A DNA stretch of 64,000 nucleotides from an uncultured Bacillota bacterium (GTDB lineage Bacteria; Bacillota; Clostridia; Peptostreptococcales; Anaerovoracaceae). Within the stretch, counting starts at the first letter, position 1. Every line of letters begins with the position of its first letter. Location: positions 1 through 64,000 of the forward strand of contig CASEFA010000004.1 of assembly GCA_949287095.1 (NCBI GenBank), in the 5' to 3' direction. The notes under the pieces are model-generated. The model saw nothing but the letters and a program-made list of their open reading frames with translations, did no database searches and was not told the DNA's origin. Both the position numbers and the translations under genes were made by a program. Of this stretch, positions 17,339-26,004 are shown in pieces.

Positions 17339-18121
17339 CTATCTGAAGTGGGCTTCCGCCAGCAGATTCAAGTATTTCATATCGATCCTGCCGTCCGCTT
17401 CCTCAAATGTGAAGAAAACGTCTCTGAAGGGAACAAAGCCTGCCTTCATATATTTTTCGATTTTCCACAAAAACGTGCTCACACATCCGGCGCTCTCCGG
17501 GCTTCCGCAGTGCTCTAAAAGTCTGAAACACTTATCGCTCTTTACCGCTATGCAGAAGGTCGGGTAGAGAATCGTGCTGCAGGTTTCTATCTGCTCCCGG
17601 TAGTGATAAGAGATTTTCTTCTCATACAGAAGGTCCGCGATCAGAGCCTCTGCCTCGGATCTCACAAGCTCGCCCTTAACTGTTTCAAAGGCAAGGAGAT
17701 TTTCGAACCGTTCGTCCCTTACATACGGGGAATACTCCCATCCGCGGTAATCAACGAAATACGGTTCGTCGAAATTCTCCTCTCCCTCCGGTCTGTACGC
17801 CCGGGGCAGCGAAGTGACGATTGTCTCCGGGTCCGGTGAAAGAAATCCCTCGCACAGGTCAGTGATAAGCTTCTTATTATTTTCTATGGCTGAAATGGAT
17901 ACCTCGAGAAATTTTCTCAGCTTCAGGCTCCTGACCATTTCGGAGGCCTCGCTGCCGATGTATTCGTAACTGCCGTTATACATGCGCTTGTAATAATATC
18001 TTCCGTTCTTAAGATTGGCTGTAAGTCCCCCTGACGGCAGACCTGACAGCATGGCTTCATATCTGTTCTCCAGGAGAACTTCATCGTTCAGCTCCATCAT
18101 TGCCAGATGTTTGATATTCAT
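17339..18121 (-). CDS. Uncharacterized protein with a degenerate PD-(D/E)XK nuclease-like domain
   Basis: This 260-residue protein has an N-terminal part with GRYYYKRMYNGSYEYIG and a long helix (55-95), then RSEAEALIADLLYEKKISYHY (154-174), YPTF (186-189), LLEHCG (201-206) and a C-terminal FFTFEEADGRID. From memory, this matches a clostridial accessory protein family whose C-terminal half reads SE-(x)n-I-x-YRYE ... YPDF ... WEHxG and resembles PD-(D/E)XK nucleases. Here the Asp of PDF is Thr, so metal binding is doubtful. ATG 18121 is chosen for AAAGGA six bases upstream. No partner gene is evident. Confidence 0.45.
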   Translation of the reverse strand: MNIKHLAMMELNDEVLLENRYEAMLSGLPSGGLTANLKNGRYYYKRMYNGSYEYIGSEASEMVRSLKLRKFLEVSISAIENNKKLITDLCEGFLSPDPETIVTSLPRAYRPEGEENFDEPYFVDYRGWEYSPYVRDERFENLLAFETVKGELVRSEAEALIADLLYEKKISYHYREQIETCSTILYPTFCIAVKSDKCFRLLEHCGSPESAGCVSTFLWKIEKYMKAGFVPFRDVFFTFEEADGRIDMKYLNLLAEAHFR

Positions 18122-18291
18122 GACTTTCCTTTCTGCAGGTCTTTTGCCGCGGGGGACTTTAGAAGAGATATGCTCCAAGATTACCACGCCTAGGGTCGAA
18201 TGAAAAGCAAGAACCGCCCGGCATGTCGGAAAAAAGTCATTTTATGTAAGAAATCAGTTATTTTTTGTAAAAGGGGATTTCAGGCAAAAGA

Positions 18292-18318
18292 AAAAGACCG
18301 CTTCCCTTACGGTCTTTT
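18292..18318 (-). terminator. Terminator overlapping the end of the small membrane protein gene
   Basis: AAAAGACCG pairs with CGGTCTTTT across a 9-base loop. The right arm lies inside the last codons of the minus-strand gene ending at 18307, so the stop codon is in the loop. Confidence 0.65.
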
Positions 18319-18531
18319 CCTGTGACGTTTTTTTTCTCTTTCCAGATCATCCGAAAGAAAGATTACGTTATCGCCTGAGGCAGAGCCCGAATCGCCGTCG
18401 CTCTTTTCTGCAGCCTTTGTCCGTCTTTCGCTTTCTATTCTCTTATCTTCTTCGGCTATGGCCCTTGAGGCGAAAAACGCATAAATCCCGAGGGCCACCG
18501 CAAAGATTGCACCTAATATTACCAGCGGCAT
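18307..18531 (-). CDS. Small single-pass membrane protein, unknown function
   Basis: This 74-residue protein has one N-terminal hydrophobic helix (residues 2-21) and then a charged tail rich in Glu, Arg, Lys and Ser that ends in KKRHRKRP. The start at 18531 is firm: AAGGAGG lies seven bases upstream. I do not recognise a family. The short periplasmic side and long basic/acidic cytoplasmic tail suggest a membrane-anchored adaptor, but this is a guess. It is not clearly co-transcribed with the nuclease-like gene, since a terminator sits between them. Confidence 0.6.
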   Translation of the reverse strand: MPLVILGAIFAVALGIYAFFASRAIAEEDKRIESERRTKAAEKSDGDSGSASGDNVIFLSDDLEREKKRHRKRP

Positions 18532-18661
18532 ACAATACCTCCTTCTACTTAAGTCTATTCTACCACGAAATCGGTTCATGTCAAAGGAAAACACCGGAGG
18601 AACGGGGAATTGTCTGAATTGAATAATTGTTACCGCGTACAAAAAACGTGCAATTTAATTA

Positions 18662-18689
18662 TTGACAAAAACAAAAGTAGTGCTATATT
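18662..18689 (+). promoter_or_regulatory. Promoter of the M20-carrier-M20 operon
   Basis: A perfect TTGACA (18662-18667) and TATATT (18684-18689), spaced by 16 bases, lie 35 bases before the first M20 start codon. Confidence 0.7.
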
Positions 18690-18723
18690 TTTATTTGGCA
18701 GTATTAAAAAGCGAGGAAAAGAT

Positions 18724-19917
18724 ATGACAGAAGGAACACTATTGAAGACGGCCTTGAACAATTCGGCCGAGGTTACGGAAATCAGAAGAACGATTCACAG
18801 ACATCCCGAAATAGGGAGAAACGAATTTAAAACTTCCGAGCTCATAAGAAAAAAGCTTACCGAGTACGGTGTGGACGAGATAAAGTCCTACACGCCTACA
18901 TCGGTAGTTGCCATCATAAAGGGCGGCATGGGCGAGGGCAGATGCCTTGCCATAAGAGCCGACATCGACGCGCTTCCTGTCACGGAAGATACGGGACTAC
19001 CCTTCGCAAGTGAAGTTGAAGGCATGATGCACGCCTGCGGTCACGACATGCATGCGGCCATGCTTTTGGGAGTTGCCAAAATGCTCTGCGGTATGAGAGA
19101 CCGGTTTAAGGGAACCGTAAAGCTCATATTCCAGCACAGCGAGGACACCCTTCCCGGCGGAGCCAAGGAGCTTACGGAAAAGGGCGTAATGGAAGACCCT
19201 AAGGTAGATGCGATCTTCGGAATGCATATAATGCCTGACGAGAAGGAATGCGGAAAGCTTGCCTTCATCAAGGGACCTATAACCACGTCGGTGGACTTAT
19301 ACGATTTTACGGTGAAGGGAAAGAGCGGTCACGGCTCTGCGCCTCACACCACCAACGACCCGATTCTTGCGGCGTGCCAGACTGTGGTTCTCCTTCAGCA
19401 GATTCCGTCAAGATACGTGGATCCCATGGAGACCGTGGTATTTCCGGTATGCAGCATACACTCCGGAGATGCGCCTAACGTAATTCCTGAGGAGGCCAAG
19501 TTCAGCGGAATCGCCAGAGGCTACAGCGAGGAAGTGAGGAAGGTCGTAGACGAACAGGTATATAAGATTGCAAAGGGAGTAGAGGAGATTTCGGGCTGTA
19601 AGATAGACATCAATCACTATGAAGGATATCCTGCATGTGTGAACGATGCGGTACTTACGGAAGATGCCATGAAGGCTGTGGAAAGGGAGCTGGGCGAGGG
19701 AAGCACAGTGCTTCTGGACAAGCCTATGAGCTTCAGCGAGGACTTCAGCTATTACACCAATATGACGGGCACGCCGGGAATGTACATGTTCCTCTATGCG
19801 GGCCACGAAGGTGAACTGGTTCCTCTCCACAACCCTAAGATGCATGTGAAGGAGGAGGCAATGCCTTACGGCTGCGCCGCCATGACGGCAGCGGCTTTGG
19901 ACTATCTTAACAGGTAG
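18724..19917 (+). CDS. M20 family amidohydrolase (hippurate/IAA-amino acid hydrolase-like)
   Basis: This 397-residue enzyme hydrolyses an amide bond of N-acyl amino acids in its family. It shows RADIDALPVTEDTG, the metal motif MHACGHDMHAAM, and GHGSAPH in the dimerization domain. The usual QPAEE pair is HSED, keeping the general-base Glu but replacing the second Glu by Asp. The start at 18724 follows GAGGAAAAGAT. It begins a three-gene run with a membrane carrier and a second M20 enzyme, suggesting uptake and cleavage of an acylated amino acid or dipeptide (inference). Confidence 0.85.
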   Translation: MTEGTLLKTALNNSAEVTEIRRTIHRHPEIGRNEFKTSELIRKKLTEYGVDEIKSYTPTSVVAIIKGGMGEGRCLAIRADIDALPVTEDTGLPFASEVEGMMHACGHDMHAAMLLGVAKMLCGMRDRFKGTVKLIFQHSEDTLPGGAKELTEKGVMEDPKVDAIFGMHIMPDEKECGKLAFIKGPITTSVDLYDFTVKGKSGHGSAPHTTNDPILAACQTVVLLQQIPSRYVDPMETVVFPVCSIHSGDAPNVIPEEAKFSGIARGYSEEVRKVVDEQVYKIAKGVEEISGCKIDINHYEGYPACVNDAVLTEDAMKAVERELGEGSTVLLDKPMSFSEDFSYYTNMTGTPGMYMFLYAGHEGELVPLHNPKMHVKEEAMPYGCAAMTAAALDYLNR

Positions 19918-19978
19918 ACTTGAGACAGGGCTCACTCTTTGACATAAAAAAATAACAAGAAAGGACTTATGAAAGAAA

Positions 19979-21193
19979 ATGTACAATTTCGCGCTAGCAT
20001 TTGTCATCTGTGCCATAGCTTACATCATAGGCGAATATGTATCGACTATCACCAAGGCATGGATACCATCCGTATTCGTTACGGCAGTAGTGCTCCTCTT
20101 AGGATACTGGACAGTAATTCCTAAGGAAGTGGTTACCGACGCAGGACTTATTCCTTTTGCCAACACAATCGGCATTTATCTCCTGATTACCCACATGGGT
20201 ACCGTAATAAGCGTAAAACAGCTCATCGAGCAGTGGAGGACCATAGTAATCTGTCTTACGGGACTTGCGGGTATGTGTATCATAGGATACTTCGTAGGCT
20301 CCATGTTCATGGACAAAGAGCTCGTTATCGCAGGACTTCCGCCTCTGACCGGAGGTATAGTTGCAGCTACCACCATGCAGACTGCAGCACAGGAGGCAGG
20401 TCTCGAGCTGGCAGCCCTGTTTGCAATCGCCATGTACTGCGTACAGGGTTTTGCAGGATATCCTCTCACCGCTATATGTCTTCAGAAGTACGGCCGTGAC
20501 CTTCTTAAGGATCTCAGTTCCGGAAAGACCGTTCTCACCGAGCAGCAAAAGGAAGAGATGTACAAGGTAGGTATGACCGTAGTTGCCGATGACAGTAAGA
20601 CCAAGAAGCTTCTTCCGAGAATTCCGGACAAGTGGAACACCCCTATTGTAATGCTCGGTAAGCTGGGACTTATCGCGTACCTTGCGTCCATACTCGGAAC
20701 TGTGGTTCCTGTTGCGAACAACCTGAGCGGAGTAATATGGGCGTTGCTCCTTGGCATCATTTTCACATATATCGGATTCCTTGATACCAACCTTCTGAAC
20801 AGAGCAAACTCCTATCAGATAACCATGTTCGCTCTGATGATGTACGTGTTCGACGGACTTAAGGACTGCACTCCGGATATGCTGAAGGCTATAATCGGAC
20901 CTATGGTAATCCTCATCGTAGTCGGCGTTATAGGTATGGCAATATTCTCGTTCATAATTTCCAAGATTCTGAAGATGCACTTTGCTCTTGCATTTGCCAA
21001 TGGCCTTACAGCCCTCTACGGATTCCCGTGCGACGCTATCATCACCGAATCCACCTGCAAGGCGCTGGGCGCTAACGACGAGGAGAGAGCGTACCTGATG
21101 AGCAAGATGTTCCCATCTATGATTACGGGAGGATTTATCACGGTAACAATCACATCCGTAATCATTGCAGGTCAGTTCGCAAAACTGCTCTAA
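19979..21193 (+). CDS. Multi-pass membrane carrier, possibly ESS/GltS-like
   Basis: This 404-residue protein has about ten hydrophobic helices. A Gly-rich segment, GLPPLTGGIVAATTMQTAAQ (about residues 119-138), and a second such region near residues 340-350 (NGLTALYGFPCDAI) suggest two related halves with re-entrant loops, as in glutamate:sodium symporters and related families. I do not recognise the exact family. It lies between two M20 amidohydrolase genes in the same direction, so it probably moves their substrate or product. The AAGGA site is 14 bases from the chosen ATG, and an out-of-frame ATG lies between them. Confidence 0.6.
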   Translation: MYNFALAFVICAIAYIIGEYVSTITKAWIPSVFVTAVVLLLGYWTVIPKEVVTDAGLIPFANTIGIYLLITHMGTVISVKQLIEQWRTIVICLTGLAGMCIIGYFVGSMFMDKELVIAGLPPLTGGIVAATTMQTAAQEAGLELAALFAIAMYCVQGFAGYPLTAICLQKYGRDLLKDLSSGKTVLTEQQKEEMYKVGMTVVADDSKTKKLLPRIPDKWNTPIVMLGKLGLIAYLASILGTVVPVANNLSGVIWALLLGIIFTYIGFLDTNLLNRANSYQITMFALMMYVFDGLKDCTPDMLKAIIGPMVILIVVGVIGMAIFSFIISKILKMHFALAFANGLTALYGFPCDAIITESTCKALGANDEERAYLMSKMFPSMITGGFITVTITSVIIAGQFAKLL

Positions 21194-21282
21194 TCTCTGA
21201 CTATACAAAATATGAAATACAGGCGGGCACGGCGTAAGACGCGCAGTGTCCGCCAAAAATTTGACTTTACGAGGTGAAAACC

Positions 21283-22452
21283 ATGAACTACGAAGAAGTA
21301 GCCAAAAATTACAACGAGTATCAGGTAACCATGAGAAGATATTTCCATGAAAATCCTGAAATCAGCACTAAGGAATACAACACCAGCAAGGTTGTAAAGG
21401 ACGAGCTTACCAAGATGGGCGTCGAGTGGGTTCCGTGCGGACTTGAGACCGGCGTTCTTGCTACAATCAAAGGAGCAAAGCCGGGAAAGACCATTCTCTT
21501 AAGAGGAGACATGGACGCTCTTTCCGTAACGGAGGAGTCCGGCGTTGAGTATGCCAGCAAGAATGAAGGCGTCATGCACGCCTGCGGCCACGACTGCCAC
21601 ACTTCTATGATGCTCACCGCGGCAAAGATTTTAAACGGCCATAAGGACGAGCTCTGCGGAACCGTAAAGCTTGCCTTCCAGCCTGCCGAGGAAGTCGCCA
21701 TGGGAGCGAAATCCATGGTTGAAAACGGAGCTATGGAAGGAGTTGACGGCTGCTTTGCCATTCACGTATGGGCCGACGTAGAGACGGGACACATTTCCTG
21801 CGATGCCGGTCCAAGAATGGGCGCGGCATATCAGTACGCCATCAACGTAAAGGGTAAGGGCGGTCACGGCGCGGCTCCTCATCAGTGCGTGGACGCCGCC
21901 GTTGTAACATCTGCCATAGTAAGCGACCTTCAGACCATAGTAAGCCGTGAAATCGACCCGATGGATCCTGCAGTAGTTACCGTAGGCGTTATAAACGTAG
22001 GTGAGAGATGGAACGTCGTTCCTGAAAAGGGCAGGATCGAGGGAACCATGAGATGCTTCAGCGACTACCTCTGGGAAAACCTTCCTAAGATGGTGGACCG
22101 CATTGCAGAAAACGCCGCAAAAGCGTTCAGAGCCGAGGTTACGACGGAGTATGTCCGCCTGGTTCCTCCTACCAATAACAATCCAGTCATGGCTGATATC
22201 GCAAAGAATGCGGCAAAGAAGATAATGGGAGAAGACGCTCCCGTAGCTCTGCCTGCAACCATGGGCGGCGAGGATTTTGCGTTCTTCATGGAGAAGGCTC
22301 CCGGCGCAGTAGCGCTCCTCGGCGTAAGAAACGAAGAGTGCGGAGCGATCTGGCCTCAGCATTCCAGCCACTATAGAGTGGACGAGAACGCTCTCGTAAA
22401 GGGCGCGATGCTCTACGTTCAGACGGCAATGGATTTCAATGCCTCTAAATAA
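21283..22452 (+). CDS. M20 family amidohydrolase (second copy in operon)
   Basis: This 389-residue enzyme has all M20D landmarks: RGDMDALSVTEESG, MHACGHDCHTSMM, FQPAEEVAMGA with both acidic residues, and GHGAAPHQCVDA. It is related to, but clearly diverged from, the enzyme at 18724, so the two may cleave different acyl amino acids delivered by the carrier between them. ATG 21283 follows GAGGTG by about six bases; an in-frame GTG at 21274 is part of that site. A terminator hairpin follows at 22488. Confidence 0.87.
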   Translation: MNYEEVAKNYNEYQVTMRRYFHENPEISTKEYNTSKVVKDELTKMGVEWVPCGLETGVLATIKGAKPGKTILLRGDMDALSVTEESGVEYASKNEGVMHACGHDCHTSMMLTAAKILNGHKDELCGTVKLAFQPAEEVAMGAKSMVENGAMEGVDGCFAIHVWADVETGHISCDAGPRMGAAYQYAINVKGKGGHGAAPHQCVDAAVVTSAIVSDLQTIVSREIDPMDPAVVTVGVINVGERWNVVPEKGRIEGTMRCFSDYLWENLPKMVDRIAENAAKAFRAEVTTEYVRLVPPTNNNPVMADIAKNAAKKIMGEDAPVALPATMGGEDFAFFMEKAPGAVALLGVRNEECGAIWPQHSSHYRVDENALVKGAMLYVQTAMDFNASK

Positions 22453-22487
22453 AAAGCAACCTGAAAAACCGGGCGTTAAGCCCAAAG

Positions 22488-22522
22488 AAAACCCGCATGA
22501 GCGTCAAACCGTGCGGGTTTTA
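22488..22522 (+). terminator. Terminator of the M20-carrier-M20 operon
   Basis: AAAACCCGCA pairs with TGCGGGTTTT with a 14-base loop and ends in a T-run. Confidence 0.8.
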
Positions 22523-22589
22523 CAATTTCGGAGATATTTTTCTTGAAAATCCCCCGCCGAAGTGATAGACTAACAGGGTACATGAAAAA

Positions 22590-22822
22590 TCAATAACGCT
22601 TCGGATTTTGACGGAAGACAAAGTAGCCCCGGACTAAAACCCTTACAGAGAGGTAATCGCCTGCTGAGAGATTACCGGTGAACCCGGACGTGAATATCAC
22701 TTCCCGAGTCCGACACTTTAATGAGAGGCACCTTGACAGAGGTAAGCAACTAGGGTGGTACCGCGGTTCCTGAGAATCGTCCCTAATCACGGCGAAAGCC
22801 GGCAGATGAGGGATTTTTTTAT
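22590..22822 (+). promoter_or_regulatory. T-box leader regulating ileS (isoleucine specifier)
   Basis: The conserved T-box AGGGTGGTACCGCG is at 22752-22765. Upstream is a Stem I region with GACAAAGTAG, the paired GGTAATC/GATTACC apical helix, and a specifier loop TGAATATCAC in which ATC (22696-22698) is the isoleucine codon. Downstream, TCCCT-ATC and GAT-AGGGA (22780-22813) form the terminator helix before a T-run. The UGGU in the T-box bulge would pair with ACCA of uncharged tRNA-Ile and favour the antiterminator, turning on ileS. Confidence 0.93.
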
Positions 22823-22886
22823 ACCTGAAAATCTGCGGCCGCCGCTTTGACATAACCGATAAATTATAATGAAAGGGAGAGACTAA

Positions 22887-25800
22887 ATGTTCGAAAAGCT
22901 TTCGGAAAAGCCTGTTGCAGAGGTACAGAACGAACAGGTTGAGAAATGGAAGGAAGAAGATCTTCTTCACAAGTGCGTGACGGCAAGGGAGGGAAGCCCC
23001 GAGTTCGTATTTTACGAGGGACCGCCTACGGCCAACGGAAAACCGGGAATTCATCACGTAATGGCGAGAACCCTTAAGGATTCCGTATGCCGCTACAAGA
23101 CCATGAAGGGATACCAGGTAAACAGAAAGGCCGGCTGGGACACCCACGGACTTCCCGTTGAAATTGAGGTGGAAAAGCAGCTGGGCATGAGCGGCAAGCA
23201 GGACATAGAAAAGTACGGCATCAAAGAGTTCAACGAAAAGTGCCGCGAGTCCGTATTCAAGTACACCGGAATGTGGCGCGAGATGAGTGAGAGAATGGGA
23301 TATCTGGTAGACCTGGATAACCCGTACATCACTTTAGACAATAACTATATAGAGACCGGCTGGTGGATTCTCAAGGAATTCTTCAAGGCCGGAAAAATCT
23401 ACGAAGGACACAAGATTCTTCCTTACTGCCCTCGCTGCGGAACGGGACTTGCTTCCCACGAAGTGGCTCAGGGATATAAGGAAGTAAAGGTAAACACCCT
23501 TGTAGCCAAGTTTAAGAGAAAGGATGCGGAAAACGAGTACTTCCTGGCATGGACCACTACGCCTTGGACTCTCGCTTCCAACACCGTTCTTACAGTAGGC
23601 CCTGACATCGACTACATAAAGGCGAGAATGAACGAAGGCGACGAGGAAGGAAATGTGTTCTACGTTGCGAAGGCTCTCGCGGACAAAGTCCTGGGCGAGG
23701 GAAAATACACGGTTATAGATGAGATGAAGGGCGCGGACCTGGAGTACGTCGAGTACGAGCAGCTGATGCCTTTCGTGAAGGCCGACAAGAAAGCGTTCTT
23801 TGTAACCTGCATGGACTACGTTTCCGTTGAAGACGGTACTGGAATCGTACACACTGCTCCGGCTTTCGGTGAGGACGACTACCAGTGCGGAAGAAAGTAC
23901 GATCTTCCTATGCTTCAGCCTGTAGACGAGAGAGGCTGCTACACTGAGACTCCATGGAAGGGCCACTTCGTAATGGAGGAAGGCCTCGATGTCGAGATTA
24001 TAAAGTGGCTGGCTTCCGAGGACAAAATCTTCTCCAAGGAAAAGATGGAGCATAACTACCCTCACTGCTGGAGATGCGGAACTCCTCTCGTTTACTACGC
24101 AAAGCCGAGCTGGTACATAAAGATGAGCGACTTCAAGGATCAGCTGGTTGCAAACAACAACACCGTAAACTGGTTCCCTGAATTCGTCGGAGAAAAGCGC
24201 TTCGGAAACTGGCTTGCAGAGGTCAAGGACTGGGCCATTTCCAGAACCCGTTACTGGGGAACTCCTATTCCTATCTGGCGCTGCGAATGCGGACACCTTG
24301 AGTGCATAGGAAGCAGAGCCGAGCTTGTGGAAAAGGCTATAGAGGATATAGACGAAAACGTAGAACTTCACAGACCTTACGTTGACGACATACATATAAA
24401 GTGCCCTCACTGCGGAAAGCCTATGACAAGGGTTCCGGAGGTCATGGACTGCTGGTTCGACTCGGGAGCCATGCCTTTCGCCCAGTGGCACTATCCGTTT
24501 GAGAATAAGGAGCACTTCGACGACAGGCTCTTCCCGGCAGACTTCATCTGCGAAGGTATCGATCAGACCAGAGGATGGTTCTACTCTCTAATGGCAATAT
24601 CCACCTTTATAAAGGGAAAGGCTCCGTATAAGAACGTTCTGGTAAACGACCTGATCCTGGACAAAGACGGCAAGAAGATGAGCAAATCCAGGGGCAACAC
24701 CGTTTCACCTTTTGACCTCTTTGATAAATACGGCGCAGACGCCACCAGATGGTACCTCCTTTCCGTATCCCCGGCATGGTCGCCGACGAAGTTCGACGAG
24801 GACGGCCTTAAGGACGTTGTGAGCAAGTTCCTGGGAACCCTGAGGAACGTGTACAACTTCTTCGTCCTCTACTCCAACCAGGACGACGTGGACATGTCCG
24901 AAATGAAGGTCGACTACGACAAGAGACCGGAGCTTGACAGATGGATACTCTCCAAGTACAACCGCCTCATAAGAGACGTCACGGAGTACATGGATAACTA
25001 CGATCACATGAAGACCGTAAGAGCCATAACCGAATTCGTATCCGAAGACCTCTCCAACTGGTACATCAGAAGGGCGAGAAGAAGATTCTACTCCGAGGAG
25101 ATGACCGAGGATAAGATGAGCGTATACGCCACCACCTACGAGGTTTTGGTGGGAACCGCTAAGCTGATAGCTCCTGTTGCTCCGTTCATTTCCGATGAAA
25201 TCTACACAAAGCTTACGGGAGAGGATACGGTTCACACCGCGTACTTCCCTGAGTGCAACGAATCCCTTCTCAATGAAAAGGTGGAGGAGAGAATGGATCT
25301 GGTAAGATCCCTCGTGGCTCTGGGACGCGGAACGAGAGAAAAGGAGAGAATCAAGGTTAGACAGCCGCTTTCCGAAATCATGGTAGACGGCAAGTACAGA
25401 CCTGTGATAGAAGACCTTGCAGACCTTATCAAGGAGGAGCTGAACGTTCGCGAAGTGGTATTCGCGGACAAGCTGGACGAGTTCATGAACTTCAGCCTGA
25501 AGCCTGATTTCAAGGTTGCGGGACCTGTTCTGGGCTCTAAGATAAAGCTCCTTGCCGGAGCTCTCGCAAAGGCTGATGCGGCGGCGCTCACCGCAGAGCT
25601 TGAGGCAAAGGGCAGCGTGGAAATGGACCTTGACGGCGAGAAGTTCGACATAAAGAGAGAATACGTTGACGTGAGAATCAGCGCAAAGGAAGGCTTTGCC
25701 GTTGCCATGGAAAACAACGTATTCACCATTTTAGACACCACCATCACTCCTGAGCTTGCAAGAGAAGGTCTGGCAAGAGAGCTTATCTCCAAGGTTCAGC

Positions 25801-26003
25801 AGATGCGTAAGCAGGAAGACTTTGAGATGATGGACAACATCAGGATCTTTGTCGATGCCGACGATGATGTAAAGGCCGCTATAGATGTCTACGGCGACTA
25901 CATCAGAAAGGAGACCCTTGCGGTTTCAATAGAAGAGAGAGACGGTCTTGAGAAGTACGACCTTAACGGCCACAAGACCGGTATCGGCGTAGAAAGGATT
26001 TAA
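22887..26003 (+). CDS. ileS: Isoleucyl-tRNA synthetase, type 2 with GxHH signature
   Basis: This 1038-residue class I synthetase charges tRNA-Ile. It is longer than the approximately 930-residue type 1 bacterial enzymes and resembles type 2 (eukaryote-like) IleRS, with GWDTHGLPVEIEVEKQLG and the zinc-ligand segment YCPRCGTGLASHE. The first class signature, usually HxGH, reads G-I-H-H (54-57), while the second, KMSKS, is intact in GKKMSKSRGNT. Swapped GxHH signatures mark mupirocin hyper-resistant type 2 IleRS. Expression is under the T-box at 22590. GGGAGAG precedes the start, and rlmN follows one base after the stop. Confidence 0.96.
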   Translation: MFEKLSEKPVAEVQNEQVEKWKEEDLLHKCVTAREGSPEFVFYEGPPTANGKPGIHHVMARTLKDSVCRYKTMKGYQVNRKAGWDTHGLPVEIEVEKQLGMSGKQDIEKYGIKEFNEKCRESVFKYTGMWREMSERMGYLVDLDNPYITLDNNYIETGWWILKEFFKAGKIYEGHKILPYCPRCGTGLASHEVAQGYKEVKVNTLVAKFKRKDAENEYFLAWTTTPWTLASNTVLTVGPDIDYIKARMNEGDEEGNVFYVAKALADKVLGEGKYTVIDEMKGADLEYVEYEQLMPFVKADKKAFFVTCMDYVSVEDGTGIVHTAPAFGEDDYQCGRKYDLPMLQPVDERGCYTETPWKGHFVMEEGLDVEIIKWLASEDKIFSKEKMEHNYPHCWRCGTPLVYYAKPSWYIKMSDFKDQLVANNNTVNWFPEFVGEKRFGNWLAEVKDWAISRTRYWGTPIPIWRCECGHLECIGSRAELVEKAIEDIDENVELHRPYVDDIHIKCPHCGKPMTRVPEVMDCWFDSGAMPFAQWHYPFENKEHFDDRLFPADFICEGIDQTRGWFYSLMAISTFIKGKAPYKNVLVNDLILDKDGKKMSKSRGNTVSPFDLFDKYGADATRWYLLSVSPAWSPTKFDEDGLKDVVSKFLGTLRNVYNFFVLYSNQDDVDMSEMKVDYDKRPELDRWILSKYNRLIRDVTEYMDNYDHMKTVRAITEFVSEDLSNWYIRRARRRFYSEEMTEDKMSVYATTYEVLVGTAKLIAPVAPFISDEIYTKLTGEDTVHTAYFPECNESLLNEKVEERMDLVRSLVALGRGTREKERIKVRQPLSEIMVDGKYRPVIEDLADLIKEELNVREVVFADKLDEFMNFSLKPDFKVAGPVLGSKIKLLAGALAKADAAALTAELEAKGSVEMDLDGEKFDIKREYVDVRISAKEGFAVAMENNVFTILDTTITPELAREGLARELISKVQQMRKQEDFEMMDNIRIFVDADDDVKAAIDVYGDYIRKETLAVSIEERDGLEKYDLNGHKTGIGVERI

Positions 26004-26004
26004 C

